From NCBI GenBank assembly GCA_031119555.1, contig JAVHXQ010000004.1, positions 33,168 to 97,167 on the forward strand: DNA of 64,000 nt. The letters run 5' to 3'. Position numbers and translations under genes: made by a program. The notes beneath the pieces were generated by a model. The model was not told where the DNA came from. It searched no databases and was given only the letters and a program-made list of their open reading frames with translations. Positions 20,066-32,933 of this stretch are shown piece after piece; position 1 is the stretch's first letter, and the number at the start of each line of letters is the position of its first letter. This stretch comes from Candidatus Dactylopiibacterium sp. (lineage in GTDB: Bacteria > Pseudomonadota > Gammaproteobacteria > Burkholderiales > Rhodocyclaceae).

Positions 20066-20776
20066 ATGGTCGTCCGCAACACAGCAAGAGCCATTCTGCC
20101 CGCGCTGCTGGCGGTGCTGGCCGGATGCGCCACGACGGGCAATCCGGCCGATCCGTTCGAGCCGGTCAACCGCAAGATCTACGCCGTCAACGACACGCTG
20201 GACCGCTACGCCCTGAAGCCGGCGGCGGAAGGCTACCGCGACGTGGTGCCGCTGCCGGCGCGGACCAACGTGAGCAACTTCTTCGGCAACATCGAGGATG
20301 TCTGGACGGGCTTCAACAACCTCCTGCAAGGCAAGCCGCGCGAGGGGTTCAGCGATTTCGGCCGGTTCGCCGTGAATTCCACGGTGGGCATCCTGGGCTT
20401 CTTCGACGTGGCGAGCGACATCGGGCTCGACAAGCACGACGAGGATCTGGGGCAGACGCTGGGCCGCTGGGGCATGGGTCCGGGGCCCTACCTGATGCTG
20501 CCCCTGTTCGGGCCGAGCACGGTGCGCGATACCGCCGGCGCGATTCCGCGCCAGCTCGTCGATCCGGTTGCTTCGGTCGAGCGTATTCCGGTGCGCAATG
20601 CCGTGCGCGGCCTGAGGGTCGTGAATGGGCGCGCGCAGTTGCTGGGCGCCGACAGCGCGCTCGACGACGCAGCGCTCGACCGCTATTCCTATCTGCGCGA
20701 CTTCTACCTGAAATCCCGTCTGAATCAGGTCCATGACGGGAACCCGCCGCGCGAGAAGGATGACTATTATGAGTAG
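20066..20776 (+). CDS. mlaA: MlaA (VacJ) lipoprotein
   Basis: Lipobox LAGC; NPADPFEPVNRKIYAVNDTLDRYALKPAAEGYRDVVP. Confidence 0.95.
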   Translation: MVVRNTARAILPALLAVLAGCATTGNPADPFEPVNRKIYAVNDTLDRYALKPAAEGYRDVVPLPARTNVSNFFGNIEDVWTGFNNLLQGKPREGFSDFGRFAVNSTVGILGFFDVASDIGLDKHDEDLGQTLGRWGMGPGPYLMLPLFGPSTVRDTAGAIPRQLVDPVASVERIPVRNAVRGLRVVNGRAQLLGADSALDDAALDRYSYLRDFYLKSRLNQVHDGNPPREKDDYYE

Positions 20777-20797
20777 GCCCCGCCACGGAGACGCATC

Positions 20798-21412
20798 ATG
20801 AAGATTCTGAAGACCCTGCTTGCCCTGTGCATGACTGTGCTGGCCGCCCAGGCCCTGGCCCAGGAAACCCCCGACGCGCTCGCGCGCCGCGTGATGAACG
20901 AAGTGATCGCGGTCGTGAAGAGCGACCCGGCGATCCAGGCCGGCGACTCGCGGCGCATCAACGAGCTTGTCGATGCCAAGGTGCTGCCGTACTTCGATTT
21001 CCGCCACATGACCGCGCTCGCGATGGGGCGGGAGTGGCGCGCCGCCACGCCGGCGCAACGCGATGCGCTGACGGCCGAATTCCGTTCGCTGCTGGTGCGC
21101 ACCTATTCGAATGCGCTCTCGCAATACAAGAACCAGACCATTGACTTCAAGCCGCTGCGCATGCAGGCCGCCGATACCGATGTCATCGTGCGCACCGAAG
21201 TCCGTCAGCCCGGCGCCAAGCCCGTTTCCATCGACTACCAGATGGACAGGCAGGCCGACGGCTGGAAGGTCTATGACGTCATGGTGGCCGGCGTGAGCCT
21301 CGTGACCAATTACCGCGAGACCTTCTCGCAGGAAATCAAGGCCGGCGGCGTGGACGGGCTCATCAAGAGTCTCCAGGCCAAGAACGCGCAGACCGGAGCG
21401 AATCACAAGTGA
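20798..21412 (+). CDS. mlaC: MlaC phospholipid-binding protein
   Basis: Signal peptide; VLPYFDFRHMTALAMGREWRAATPAQRDALTAEFRSLLVRTYSNAL. Confidence 0.94.
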   Translation: MKILKTLLALCMTVLAAQALAQETPDALARRVMNEVIAVVKSDPAIQAGDSRRINELVDAKVLPYFDFRHMTALAMGREWRAATPAQRDALTAEFRSLLVRTYSNALSQYKNQTIDFKPLRMQAADTDVIVRTEVRQPGAKPVSIDYQMDRQADGWKVYDVMVAGVSLVTNYRETFSQEIKAGGVDGLIKSLQAKNAQTGANHK

Positions 21413-21717
21413 TAGCCCAGCGCGACGGGCGCTTCATCGTGGAGGCGCCCCTCCATCTGCAGACCGCCACCGCCTTGCTCGCGCAGGGCGAGGCACTGTT
21501 CGGCGCGCAGGATGCGCAGCTCGATCTTTCCGCCGTGGAGTCGGTCGACTCCTGCGCCATTGCGGTGGTGCTGGGCTGGCTGCGCGCGGCGCGCGCGGGC
21601 GGGCACCGGCTCCGCGTCGTGGCCGCCACGCCCGCTTTCATGAGCCTGGCGAGCCTGTATGGCGTAAGCGAGATCCTTTTCGACGGAACGGAACGCCCCG
21701 CCAGTGAGCCCGTCTGA
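21409..21717 (+). CDS. mlaB: STAS-domain protein MlaB
   Basis: LDLSAVESVDSCAIAVVLGWLRAARAGGHRLRVV; position after mlaC. Confidence 0.88.
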   Translation: MIAQRDGRFIVEAPLHLQTATALLAQGEALFGAQDAQLDLSAVESVDSCAIAVVLGWLRAARAGGHRLRVVAATPAFMSLASLYGVSEILFDGTERPASEPV

Positions 21718-22624
21718 CGTTCCCGCGATCGAAGTCCGCCAGGCCACCAAGCGCTTCGGTTCGCTGCAGGCGCTGGGTGGCGTCGACCTGGAGATCCGCC
21801 AGGGCGAGTTCTTTGCCTTGCTCGGCCCCAACGGCGCGGGCAAGACCACGCTGATTTCGGCGCTGGCCGGTTTGCAGCGCCTGAGTTCGGGCAGCATCCG
21901 CGTGATGGGGCATGACGTGGTGTCCGATTACCGCGCCGCGCGTCGCGCGCTCGGCGTGGTGCCGCAGGAACTCGTGTTCGATCCCTTCTTCTCGGTGCGC
22001 GAACTGCTGCGCATCCAGTCTGGCTATTTCGGCCTGCGCCGCAACGACGACTGGGTGGACGAACTGCTCGTGAGTCTCGATCTGGCCTCCAAAGCCGATA
22101 CCAACATGCGCGCGCTGTCGGGCGGCATGAAGCGCCGGGTGCTCGTGGCGCAGGCGCTGGTGCACCGGCCGCCGGTGATCGTGCTCGACGAGCCGACCGC
22201 GGGCGTTGACGTGGAATTGCGTCAGACGCTGTGGCAGTTCATCCGCCGCCTCAACGCCGACGGGCACACCATCGTGCTGACCACCCACTATCTCGAAGAG
22301 GCCGAGGAGCTCTGCACGCGCATCGCCATGCTCAAGGCCGGGCGCATCGTGGCGCTCGACTCCACGGCCGGCATCCTGCGCCGCGTGAGCCAGCGCGTGC
22401 TGCGCGTGCGCGTCGAGGCCGCCGCCGCGCTGCCGCTGGCGCTGGCCGGCCTGGGCGCGGAGCTGGAGGCGGACCTGATCCGCGTACCCTTCGAGACGCA
22501 CGACCAGATCGAGGGGCTGCTCGGACGCGTGCGCGAAGCGGGCCTGCGCGTGCAGGAGGTGGAGATCTCGCGGCCCGATCTCGAGCAGGCCTTCATCGAG
22601 ATCATGCAGGGGGCGGGCGCATGA
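21704..22624 (+). CDS. ABC transporter ATP-binding protein (YadG-like)
   Basis: LLGPNGAGKTTLISALAGL, LSGGMKRRVLVAQALVHRPPVIVLDEPTAGVDVELRQ. Confidence 0.92.
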   Translation: MSPSDVPAIEVRQATKRFGSLQALGGVDLEIRQGEFFALLGPNGAGKTTLISALAGLQRLSSGSIRVMGHDVVSDYRAARRALGVVPQELVFDPFFSVRELLRIQSGYFGLRRNDDWVDELLVSLDLASKADTNMRALSGGMKRRVLVAQALVHRPPVIVLDEPTAGVDVELRQTLWQFIRRLNADGHTIVLTTHYLEEAEELCTRIAMLKAGRIVALDSTAGILRRVSQRVLRVRVEAAAALPLALAGLGAELEADLIRVPFETHDQIEGLLGRVREAGLRVQEVEISRPDLEQAFIEIMQGAGA

Positions 22625-23376
22625 GCGGGTTCCGCACGCTGCTGTACAAGGAAACGCTGAGGTTCTGGAAGGTTTCGTTCCAGACCGTCGGCGCGCCCGT
22701 GCTGACTTCCGTGCTCTATCTCATGATCTTCGGCCACGTGCTCGAAGGCCGTCTGCAGCCCTTCGATGGCGTGAGCTACACGGGCTTCCTGATTCCCGGC
22801 CTGGTGATGATGAGCGTGCTGCAGAACGCCTTCGCCAACAGTTCGTCCTCGCTGATCCAGAGCAAGATCACGGGCAACATCGTGTTCGTGCTGCTGCCGC
22901 CGATCTCGTGGTTCGAATTTTTCTCGGCCTACGTGGTGGCCTCGGTGCTGCGCGGCGTGGTCGTGGGCACGGGCGTGTGGCTGGTGTCGCTGGGTTTCGC
23001 GAGCACGGGCGTCGCGCATCCGTTGTGGGCGCTGGCCTTCGTGGTGCTGGGTGCGGGCCTGCTCGCCACGCTGGGTGTGATCGCGGGGATCTGGGCCGAC
23101 AAGTTCGACCAGCTCGCGGCGTTCCAGAATTTCCTGATCATGCCCCTGACGATGCTGTCGGGGGTGTTCTATTCCATCCATTCGCTGCCGCCGGTCTGGC
23201 AGAAGGTGTCGCACCTGAATCCGTTCTTCTTCATGATCGACGGTTTCCGCTTCGGCATCTTCGGCCAGTCCGACGCCTCCCCCTGGCTGAGTCTCGCGAT
23301 CGTCGCCAGCGCCCTGCTGGCGCTCGTCGCGATCAGCCTGGCGATGCTGCGCAGCGGCTACAAGCTGAGAGGTTGA
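22621..23376 (+). CDS. ABC-2 type transporter permease (YadH-like)
   Basis: SGFRTLLYKETLRFWKVSFQTVGAPVLTSVLYLMIFGHVLEGR; overlaps the upstream stop (ATGA). Confidence 0.9.
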   Translation: MSGFRTLLYKETLRFWKVSFQTVGAPVLTSVLYLMIFGHVLEGRLQPFDGVSYTGFLIPGLVMMSVLQNAFANSSSSLIQSKITGNIVFVLLPPISWFEFFSAYVVASVLRGVVVGTGVWLVSLGFASTGVAHPLWALAFVVLGAGLLATLGVIAGIWADKFDQLAAFQNFLIMPLTMLSGVFYSIHSLPPVWQKVSHLNPFFFMIDGFRFGIFGQSDASPWLSLAIVASALLALVAISLAMLRSGYKLRG

Positions 23377-23378
23377 CG

Positions 23379-24969
<1,591 letters not shown>

Positions 24970-24971
24970 GG

Positions 24972-25634
24972 ATGGCCACCGTGAGCACCTTCACCGGCAT
25001 CACGCTTGCGCTCTCCAAGGGGCGGATCTTCGAAGACACGCTGCCGCTGCTGGCCGCGGCGGGCATCGAGCCCGCCGAGCGGCCCGAGGATTCCCGCAAG
25101 CTCATCATCGAAACCAACCGCCCCGACGTGCGCCTGCTGATCGTGCGCGCGTCCGACACGCCGACCTACGTGCAGTACGGCGCCGCCGACCTCGGCATCG
25201 CCGGCAAGGACGTGCTCATCGAGCATGGCGGCGCGGGGCTCTACCAGCCCGTCGATCTGGGCATCGCCCGGTGCCGCATGAGCGTGGCCGTGCCCGAGGG
25301 CTTCGATTACGAGGCCGCGGTGCAGCGCGGCGGGCGCATCCGCGTGGCATCGAAGTACGTGCGCATCGCGCGCGAGCACTTCGCCGCCAAGGGCATGCAC
25401 GTCGATCTCATCAAGCTCTACGGCTCGATGGAACTCGCCCCGCTCGTGGGGCTGGCCGACGTCATCGTCGACCTCGTGTCGACGGGCGGCACCCTGCGCG
25501 CCAATCACCTGCGTGAAGTCGAGGAAATCATGCAGATCAGCTCCCGCCTGGTCGTGAATCAGGCCGCGCTGAAGGTCAAGCGCGAGCTGCTGCAACCCGT
25601 CATCGAAGCTTTCTCCGGAGCCGTCAAAGCATGA
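24972..25634 (+). CDS. hisG: ATP phosphoribosyltransferase (short form)
   Basis: [25 protein letters not shown]...[36 protein letters not shown]. Confidence 0.96.
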   Translation: MATVSTFTGITLALSKGRIFEDTLPLLAAAGIEPAERPEDSRKLIIETNRPDVRLLIVRASDTPTYVQYGAADLGIAGKDVLIEHGGAGLYQPVDLGIARCRMSVAVPEGFDYEAAVQRGGRIRVASKYVRIAREHFAAKGMHVDLIKLYGSMELAPLVGLADVIVDLVSTGGTLRANHLREVEEIMQISSRLVVNQAALKVKRELLQPVIEAFSGAVKA

Positions 25635-26923
25635 ACGTGCGACGCCTGAACGCGGCCGCCCCCGGCTTCGCCGCCGCCCTGGATGCCCTGCTGGCATTCG
25701 ACAACTCCACCGACGCGCGCGTCGACGCCGCCGTCAGCGAGGTGCTCGCCGCCGTGCGCGCGCGCGGCGACGAAGCCGTGCTCGAATACACGCGCCGCTT
25801 CGATCAGCTCGATGCCGCCGATGCCGCCGCGCTGGAACTGCCCCGCGCGGTGCTCGACGAAGCCCTCGCGACCCTGCCGGCCGCCCAGCGCGACGCGCTC
25901 GAGACCGCCGCCGCCCGCGTGCGCGCCTATCACGAAAAGCAGCGCCTCGAATCCTGGCAGTACGCCGAAGCGGACGGCACGCGCCTGGGCCAGAAAGTCA
26001 CGCCGCTCGACCGCGCCGGCCTCTACGTGCCCGGCGGCAAGGCCAGCTATCCCAGCTCGGTGCTCATGAACGCCATTCCCGCCAAGGTGGCCGGCGTGGG
26101 CGAACTCATCATGGTCACGCCCACCCCGCGCGGCGAACGCAATCCGCTCGTTCTGGCGGCTGCCGCCATCGCGGGCGTCGATCGTGTCTTCACGATCGGC
26201 GGCGCGCAGGCCGTGGCCGCGCTGGCCTACGGCACGCGCACGATTCCCCAGGTCGACAAGATCGTCGGCCCCGGCAATGCCTACGTGGCCGAAGCCAAGC
26301 GGCGCGTGTTCGGCACGGTCGGCATCGACATGGTGGCGGGCCCCTCCGAGGTGCTCGTGATTTCCGACGGCTCTGGCAACGCCGACTGGGTGGCGATGGA
26401 CCTCTTCGCCCAGGCCGAGCACGACGAAGTGGCGCAATCCATCCTGCTGTGCCCGGACGCGGCCTTTCTCGACGCGGTGGCCGAAGCCATCGCGCGTCTG
26501 CTGCCGCAGATGCCGCGCCACGAGATCATCGCCGCCTCGCTCGCCAACCGTGGCGCGCTGGTGCAGGTGGCCGACCTCGACGAAGCCTGCGCGATCGCCA
26601 ACCGCATCGCGCCGGAGCACCTGGAACTCGCCATCGAGGAGGCCGAGCCCTGGGTGGAGAAGATCCGCCACGCGGGCGCGATCTTCGTCGGCCACGCCTC
26701 GGTCGAGTCGCTCGGCGATTACTGCGCCGGCCCCAACCACGTGTTGCCGACGATGCGCAGCGCGCGCTTCTCGTCGCCGCTGGGCGTCTACGATTTCCAG
26801 AAGCGCAGCAGCATCATCCACATGTCGCGCGCCGGTGCCGCGGCACTCGCCCCGGTGGCGGCCACGCTCGCCTATGGCGAGGGCCTGCAGGCCCACGCCC
26901 GCTCGGCCGAGTACCGTCAGTGA
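25631..26923 (+). CDS. hisD: Histidinol dehydrogenase
   Basis: [57 protein letters not shown]. Confidence 0.96.
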   Translation: MNVRRLNAAAPGFAAALDALLAFDNSTDARVDAAVSEVLAAVRARGDEAVLEYTRRFDQLDAADAAALELPRAVLDEALATLPAAQRDALETAAARVRAYHEKQRLESWQYAEADGTRLGQKVTPLDRAGLYVPGGKASYPSSVLMNAIPAKVAGVGELIMVTPTPRGERNPLVLAAAAIAGVDRVFTIGGAQAVAALAYGTRTIPQVDKIVGPGNAYVAEAKRRVFGTVGIDMVAGPSEVLVISDGSGNADWVAMDLFAQAEHDEVAQSILLCPDAAFLDAVAEAIARLLPQMPRHEIIAASLANRGALVQVADLDEACAIANRIAPEHLELAIEEAEPWVEKIRHAGAIFVGHASVESLGDYCAGPNHVLPTMRSARFSSPLGVYDFQKRSSIIHMSRAGAAALAPVAATLAYGEGLQAHARSAEYRQ

Positions 26924-27666
26924 GCGGCACCGCCGCGCCGACCCCGATCACGCCCGACTGGCCCGCGCCGGCACGGGTGCGCGCGTATTCCACGACGCGC
27001 GCGGGGGGCGTGAGCACGGGCGCCCATGCCGGCCTCAACCTGGCCACTCACGTCGGCGACGATCCGGCCGCGGTGGCGGCCAACCGGCAACGCCTCGCGC
27101 GGCATGCCGGCGTGACGCCGTGCTGGCTCGAGCAGGTGCACGGCGTGGACGTGGCCGCCGCGATGCCGGGCGACGCCGAGCCCTGTGCGGACGCGAGCTT
27201 CACGCGCACGCCGGGGCGCGCCTGCGTGGTGATGACCGCCGACTGCCTGCCCGTGCTGCTGTGCGATGTCGCCGGCCGCGTGGTGGCCGCCGCCCATGCC
27301 GGCTGGCGGGGGCTGGCGGGCGGCGTGCTGGAGAACACCCTGGACGCCATGGGCGAGGCGCCTGAAAACCTGCTGGCCTGGCTGGGACCGGCCATCTCGC
27401 AGCCGGCTTTCGAAGTGGGGGAAGAAGTCCGCACGGCATTCGTGCGGCATCTTGCCGAGGCCGAAGCGGCTTTCGCACCCGGCCGCGCGGCCGGCAAGTG
27501 GCAGGCCGATCTCTATCTGCTGGCGCGCCAGCGCCTGGCCGCGCGAGGCGTGCGGCACATTTCCGGTGGCGGCCGCTGCACCTTCTCCGAAGCGGAGCAT
27601 TTCTTTTCGGCGCGTCGCGATGGCACGCGCAGCGGGCGCCAGGCGTCGCTGATCTGGCTGGCCTGA
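26920..27666 (+). CDS. YfiH/laccase-domain (purine nucleoside phosphorylase-type) protein
   Basis: [64 protein letters not shown]; probable GTG start overlapping the hisD stop. Confidence 0.9.
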   Translation: MSGTAAPTPITPDWPAPARVRAYSTTRAGGVSTGAHAGLNLATHVGDDPAAVAANRQRLARHAGVTPCWLEQVHGVDVAAAMPGDAEPCADASFTRTPGRACVVMTADCLPVLLCDVAGRVVAAAHAGWRGLAGGVLENTLDAMGEAPENLLAWLGPAISQPAFEVGEEVRTAFVRHLAEAEAAFAPGRAAGKWQADLYLLARQRLAARGVRHISGGGRCTFSEAEHFFSARRDGTRSGRQASLIWLA

Positions 27667-27739
27667 TGCCTCCCGGCCACTTGCCTGGCCACGCTCGCCC
27701 GCCAGGGTGGCGCGCGGCGTGATCCACGCTCGCGGCTTT

Positions 27740-28140
27740 CAGAACGGCCAGCGCGAAGCGGTGCGGATGCGGCACGCGCAGCCTGTCGCGCACCAGCCCC
27801 GGGTAGCCGGCGGCCGGCGCCGATCTGCAGCACCAGCAGGGGCGTGCTCACGCTGAGCAGGCGGCGCGGCAGCGCCGGGTCGCCCGCGGGGATGCCCGCG
27901 CGCCCCTCCGGATGAGGCCCACCTGCGCGGCCTTGCGTGGGATCTCCGTTTCGAACGACACATCCAGATGTTCCGAAGAGCCCGGGCGCTGCGCCGCCTG
28001 CACGACGGAATGCCATCCTTGGTGTTCGCTCCGCGCTTTCTGCCCCCTGTGCTCGATGAGGCGCAGCAGCTTCTCGCGCGGTGGCGGGCTGCCCGTGCGC
28101 CAGGGTCTCGAGCCCGGCGCTGTCGCTGCCCCTGCGGCAG
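27740..28140 (-). pseudogene. Degenerate coding remnant, family uncertain
   Basis: Coding-like stretches change frame: REKLLRLIEHRGQKARSEHQGWHSVVQAAQRPGSSEHLDVSFETEIPRKAAQVGLI, then GIPAGDPALPRRLLSVSTPLLVLQIGAG, then GYPGLVRDRLRVPHPHRFALAVLKAASV. Confidence 0.4.
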
Positions 28141-28333
28141 ACCATGCTGCAGACCTTCCTGCGGGTCATGCCGCTGGCCGGGCCTGCTCACGCCCGTGCG
28201 CAACATGCCGGCGGCGCTGCAGGTGGCGACCTGGGCCAGCCCCCTGCGCTTCGGCGTCGGCATCGTGCGGCGCGTCTATCTGGAAGGCGCGGGGCTGGCC
28301 CACGTGTGGCCGGAGTTCCTGCCCTGCCGGTGA
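28120..28333 (+). pseudogene. C-terminal remnant of ABC-2 type transporter permease (YhhJ-like), frameshifted
   Basis: SLPLRQTMLQTFLRVMPLAG in one frame, then LLTPVRNMPAALQVATWASPLRFGVGIVRRVYLEGAGLAHVWPEFLPCR* in another. The second resembles the conserved C-terminus of ABC2 permeases (P-V-x-x-M-P ... P-L-R-F ... I-V-R). Confidence 0.55.
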
Positions 28334-28417
28334 TTGCCGCCGCGAAGCTGCCGCGCGGGGCGTGGCTGTTCCGCAAGCGCCTGTCATGGGCCCGGCGCGC
28401 GGGCCGGGCCGCGCGCG

Positions 28418-29479
28418 TCAGGCGAGGATCTCGTCGAGCGCGTTCAGCAGGGCGTCGCATTGCGCGTCGGTGCCGATCGTGATGCGCAGGAACGCGTCGA
28501 TGCGCGGCTGGCGGAAGTGCCGCACGATGATGCCGCGTTCGCGCAGCGCCTGGGCAAGGGCCGCGCCTTCGTGGCCGGAGTGGCGCGCGAAGATGAAGTT
28601 CGCGGCCGACGGCAGCACCTCGAATCCGCGTGCCGTCATCGCCGCCACGAGACGCTCGCGGCTCGCGATCACCTTGTGGCGCGTGGTGTCGAACCAGGCC
28701 ACGTCCTCGATGGCGGCGGCGGCGCCGGCGATGGCCATGCGGTCGAGCGGATAGGAGTTGAAGCTGTTCTTGACGCGTTCGAGCGCTTCGATGAGCGCCG
28801 GGTGGCCGATCGCGAAACCCGCGCGCAGACCGGCCAGCGAGCGGCTCTTGGAAAGCGTCTGCACGACGAGCAGGTTGGGGTAGCGCTGCGTGAGCGCCAC
28901 CGCGCTCTGGCCGCCGAAGTCGATGTAGGCCTCGTCGATCACGACGACGGCCTCGGGCTTGCCGGCCACGAGGCGTTCGATCTCGGCGAGCGGCAGCAGG
29001 CGGCCGGTGGGTGCGTTGGGGTTGGGCAGGATCACGGCGCCGGCGGCGCGCGCGAGGTAGTCGTCGATGCGGATCGCGAACGCGTCGTCGAGCGCGATGG
29101 CTTCCGCCCGGATGTCGTAGAGCCCGCAATAGACGGGATAGAAGCTGTAGCTGATGTCGGGGTGGAGCAGGGGGGCGTCGTGCCGCAGCAGGCCCATGAA
29201 CGCATGCGCGAGCACTTCGTCGGAGCCATTGCCCACGAACACGCAGGCCGGCGGCACCTGGAAATGCTGCGCCACGGCCTGACGGAAACGGTCGGAATTG
29301 GGGTCCGGGTACAGCTTCAGCGTGTCGCCCGCTTCGGCCGCGATCGCGGCGAGTGCCCGGGGAGACGGGCCGTAGGGATTTTCGTTGGTGTTGAGTTTGA
29401 CGAGATTGGCGATTCGGGGTTGCTCGCCAGGGACGTAAGGCGTCAAGCGATGAACGATATCGCTCCAGTAAACACTCAT
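28418..29479 (-). CDS. hisC: Histidinol-phosphate aminotransferase
   Basis: [58 protein letters not shown]. Opposite strand to the other his genes. Confidence 0.95.
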   Translation of the reverse strand: MSVYWSDIVHRLTPYVPGEQPRIANLVKLNTNENPYGPSPRALAAIAAEAGDTLKLYPDPNSDRFRQAVAQHFQVPPACVFVGNGSDEVLAHAFMGLLRHDAPLLHPDISYSFYPVYCGLYDIRAEAIALDDAFAIRIDDYLARAAGAVILPNPNAPTGRLLPLAEIERLVAGKPEAVVVIDEAYIDFGGQSAVALTQRYPNLLVVQTLSKSRSLAGLRAGFAIGHPALIEALERVKNSFNSYPLDRMAIAGAAAAIEDVAWFDTTRHKVIASRERLVAAMTARGFEVLPSAANFIFARHSGHEGAALAQALRERGIIVRHFRQPRIDAFLRITIGTDAQCDALLNALDEILA

Positions 29480-29609
29480 CGGAATTCTTCCCGGAATGGA
29501 GGGGGATGCCGCGCCGCGCATGGTGCGGCACGCGCCCAATGCTATCATAGGCACTGCCCGCGAAGCCTTGCGCAGCGGGCCTTCGACACGTTCACTACAG
29601 GGTCATGCC

Positions 29610-30197
29610 ATGAGGCAAGCCGAAGTCAGCCGCAACACCCTCGAAACCCGCATTTCCGTCCGCATCGATCTCGACGGCAGTGGCCGCGCCGAGCTCGCCA
29701 CGGGCGTTCCCTTCTTCGATCACATGCTTGAGCAGATCGCCCGTCACGGCCTGATCGACCTGTCGATCAAGGCGCAGGGCGATCTCCACATCGATGCCCA
29801 CCATACCGTGGAAGACGTCGGCATCACGCTGGGGCAGGCCTTTGCCCAGGCCGTGGGCGACAAGAAAGGCCTGCGCCGCTACGGTCACGCCTACGTGCCG
29901 CTCGACGAGGCGCTTTCGCGCGTGGTGGTCGATCTGTCCGGCCGCCCCGGGCTCGAGTACCACGTGACCTACACGCGCGCGCGCATCGGCGAGTTCGACG
30001 TGGACCTCGCGCGCGAATTCTTCCAGGGCTTCGTGAATCACGCCGGCGTCACGCTGCACATCGACAACCTGCGCGGCATCAATGCGCACCATCAGTGCGA
30101 AACCGTGTTCAAGGCCTTCGGTCGCGCCCTGCGCGCGGCCGCCGAGGTCGACGAGCGTGCGGCGGGCGCGATGCCCTCGACCAAGGGCACGCTCTGA
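29610..30197 (+). CDS. hisB: Imidazoleglycerol-phosphate dehydratase
   Basis: [49 protein letters not shown]. Confidence 0.97.
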   Translation: MRQAEVSRNTLETRISVRIDLDGSGRAELATGVPFFDHMLEQIARHGLIDLSIKAQGDLHIDAHHTVEDVGITLGQAFAQAVGDKKGLRRYGHAYVPLDEALSRVVVDLSGRPGLEYHVTYTRARIGEFDVDLAREFFQGFVNHAGVTLHIDNLRGINAHHQCETVFKAFGRALRAAAEVDERAAGAMPSTKGTL

Positions 30198-30252
30198 TTC
30201 CCCGAAGGCGCGGCGCGCCTTCCCGTCTCTCCGTTCCGGTGCAACAGCAAAA

Positions 30253-30888
30253 ATGAAGATCGTCGTCGTGGATTACGGCATGGGTAACCTGCGTTCGGTT
30301 GCCAAAGCCATCGAGAAGGTCGCGCCCGCGGGCGCGAGCGTGGGCATTACCAGCGAGGCGGCGGCGATCCGCGCGGCCGACCGCGTGGTGGTGCCGGGGC
30401 AGGGGGCGATGCACGACTGCATGCGCGAATTTCTCTCGCGGGGCCTGCGCGAGGCCGTGCAGGACGCCGCGCGCAACAAGCCTTTCCTGGGCATCTGCGT
30501 GGGCATGCAGATGCTCTTCGACCATAGCGAGGAAGGCGACACGCCGGGGCTGGGATTCGTGGCCGGACGCGTGCGTCGTTTCGCTGACGGCATGCTGGCG
30601 CCCGATGGTGCGCGCCTCAAGGTGCCGCACATGGGCTGGAATGCCATCGAGCCGGTGGCTCCCCACCCGGTGTGGCAGGGAATCCCGGCCGGCGAGCGCT
30701 TCTACTTCGTGCATAGCTACTACTGCGAGCCCGCGCAGGCGGCGATGAGCGCAGCCACGACCGACTATGGTCTGCGCTTTACGTCGGCCGCGGCCCACGC
30801 TAACATTTTTTCGGTACAGTTCCACCCGGAGAAGAGCGCTGCGGCAGGCCTGCGGCTGCTGTCGAACTTCCTTCAATGGCAGCCCTGA
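30253..30888 (+). CDS. hisH: Imidazole glycerol phosphate synthase subunit HisH
   Basis: MKIVVVDYGMGNLRSVAKAIE; FLGICVGMQMLFDHSEEGD. Confidence 0.97.
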   Translation: MKIVVVDYGMGNLRSVAKAIEKVAPAGASVGITSEAAAIRAADRVVVPGQGAMHDCMREFLSRGLREAVQDAARNKPFLGICVGMQMLFDHSEEGDTPGLGFVAGRVRRFADGMLAPDGARLKVPHMGWNAIEPVAPHPVWQGIPAGERFYFVHSYYCEPAQAAMSAATTDYGLRFTSAAAHANIFSVQFHPEKSAAAGLRLLSNFLQWQP

Positions 30889-31007
30889 TTCCGGCGCAGC
30901 ATTCCTCTGCGACATTCTTCCGCGCGTGAGGCGGCGAAACCCGGCACCCGGAACGTTTCCGCCGCGCATCCTTTCCCGCTACCCCGAGCATCCGACCCTC
31001 ACACATC

Positions 31008-31757
31008 ATGCTGCTGATCCCCGCGATTGATCTCAAAGACGGCCACTGTGTCCGCCTGCGCCAGGGCGACATGGACGACGCCACCGTATTCTCCGAAGAT
31101 CCGGCGGCCATGGCCCGCCACTGGCTCGACCAGGGCGCGCGCCGCCTCCATCTGGTCGACCTGAACGGCGCCTTCGCCGGCAAGCCCCGGAACGAGGCCG
31201 TGATCAAGGCGATCTGCGGTGAAGTGGGCGACGAGATCCCCGTCCAGCTCGGCGGTGGCATCCGCGATCTGGACACCATCGAGCGCTATCTCGATCACGG
31301 CATTTCCTACGTCATCATCGGGACGGCGGCCGTCAAGAACCCCGGCTTCCTGCACGACGCGTGCAGTGCCTTCCCGGGCCACATCATCGTGGGCATAGAC
31401 GCCAAGGACGGCAAGGTGGCGGTGGATGGCTGGTCCAAGCTCACGGGCCATGACGTGATCGATCTGGCGAAGAAGTTCGAGGATTACGGCGTGGAGTCGG
31501 TGATCTACACCGACATCGGCCGCGACGGCATGCTCAACGGCGTGAATATCGAAGCCACCGTGAAGCTCGCGCAGGCCTTGCGCATTCCGGTGATCGCCAG
31601 CGGCGGCCTCGCCAACCTGGCGGACGTCGACGCGCTTTGCGCCGTCGAGGCCGAAGGCGTGGTCGGCGCCATCACGGGTCGCGCCATCTACGAGGGCACG
31701 CTCGATTTCGCGGCGGCCCAGGCACGTGCCGACGAACTCAGCGGCGAGGCAGACTGA
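31008..31757 (+). CDS. hisA: Phosphoribosylformimino-5-aminoimidazole carboxamide ribotide isomerase
   Basis: [32 protein letters not shown]. Confidence 0.97.
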   Translation: MLLIPAIDLKDGHCVRLRQGDMDDATVFSEDPAAMARHWLDQGARRLHLVDLNGAFAGKPRNEAVIKAICGEVGDEIPVQLGGGIRDLDTIERYLDHGISYVIIGTAAVKNPGFLHDACSAFPGHIIVGIDAKDGKVAVDGWSKLTGHDVIDLAKKFEDYGVESVIYTDIGRDGMLNGVNIEATVKLAQALRIPVIASGGLANLADVDALCAVEAEGVVGAITGRAIYEGTLDFAAAQARADELSGEAD

Positions 31758-31761
31758 AGCC

Positions 31762-32520
31762 ATGCTCGCCAAACGCATCATCCCGTGCCTCGACGTGACC
31801 GCCGGGCGCGTCGTCAAGGGCGTGAATTTCCTCGAGCTGCGCGACGCGGGAGACCCCGTCGAGATCGCCCGTCGCTACGACGAGCAGGGCGCCGACGAAC
31901 TCACCTTCCTCGACATCACCGCCAGCTCCGACGAGCGCGACATCATCCTGCACATCGTCGAGCAGGTGGCCGATCAGGTATTCATTCCCCTCACGGTGGG
32001 CGGCGGCGTGCGCAGCGTGGCCGACGTGCGCCGCCTGCTCAATGCCGGTGCCGACAAGGTCAGCATCAACAGCGCCGCGGTGAGCAACCCCGACCTCGTC
32101 GCCGAAGCGTCGGGCAAGGTCGGCAATCAGTGCATCGTGGTCGCCATCGATGCCAAGCAGACCGCGCCCGGGCAGTGGGGCGTCTTCACGCATGGCGGAC
32201 GCAAGCCCACGGGGCTGGACGCCATCGAATGGGCGAAGAAGGCCGAGTCGCTCGGCGCCGGTGAAATCCTGCTCACGAGCATGGACCGCGACGGCACGCG
32301 CGTGGGCTTCGATCTCGCGCTCACGCGCGCGATCTCGGACGCGGTGAACATCCCCGTGATCGCCAGCGGCGGCGTGGGCAACCTCGACCATCTGGCCGAC
32401 GGCGTGATCGAGGGGCGCGCGGACGCGGTGCTGGCGGCAAGCATCTTCCATTACGGTGAATTCACCGTGAGGCAGGCCAAGGAACTGATGCGCGCGCGCG
32501 GCGTGGAGGTGCGGCTGTGA
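31762..32520 (+). CDS. hisF: Imidazole glycerol phosphate synthase subunit HisF
   Basis: [52 protein letters not shown]. Confidence 0.97.
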   Translation: MLAKRIIPCLDVTAGRVVKGVNFLELRDAGDPVEIARRYDEQGADELTFLDITASSDERDIILHIVEQVADQVFIPLTVGGGVRSVADVRRLLNAGADKVSINSAAVSNPDLVAEASGKVGNQCIVVAIDAKQTAPGQWGVFTHGGRKPTGLDAIEWAKKAESLGAGEILLTSMDRDGTRVGFDLALTRAISDAVNIPVIASGGVGNLDHLADGVIEGRADAVLAASIFHYGEFTVRQAKELMRARGVEVRL

Positions 32521-32918
32521 GCGGCGGGCGCTGGCTGAACGACGTCGCCTGGGACGAGCAGGGCCTCGTGCCGGCGATCGCCCAGGATCACGCGACCGGC
32601 GAGGTGCTGATGTTCGCCTGGATGAACCGCGAGGCGCTCGCGCTGACCATCGAGCGCAAGGAGGCCGTCTACTGGTCGCGCTCGCGGCGCAAGCTGTGGC
32701 ACAAGGGCGAGGAGTCCGGCCACGTGCAGCGCGTGCTGGAGGTTCGTCTCGATTGCGACGGCGACGTGGTCCTGCTCAAAATCGAACAAGTCGGCGGGAT
32801 TGCGTGTCATACCGGCCGGCGCAGCTGTTTTTTCAATCGCCACGCCGGCGAGGCGGGCTGGGAAGCGGTCGACCCCGTGCTCAAGGACCCCGCCGAGATC
32901 TATGGCAAGACTCCCTGA
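32517..32918 (+). CDS. hisI: Phosphoribosyl-AMP cyclohydrolase
   Basis: [40 protein letters not shown]. Confidence 0.96.
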   Translation: MSGGRWLNDVAWDEQGLVPAIAQDHATGEVLMFAWMNREALALTIERKEAVYWSRSRRKLWHKGEESGHVQRVLEVRLDCDGDVVLLKIEQVGGIACHTGRRSCFFNRHAGEAGWEAVDPVLKDPAEIYGKTP

Positions 32919-32933
32919 GAAAGCGCGTTCATC

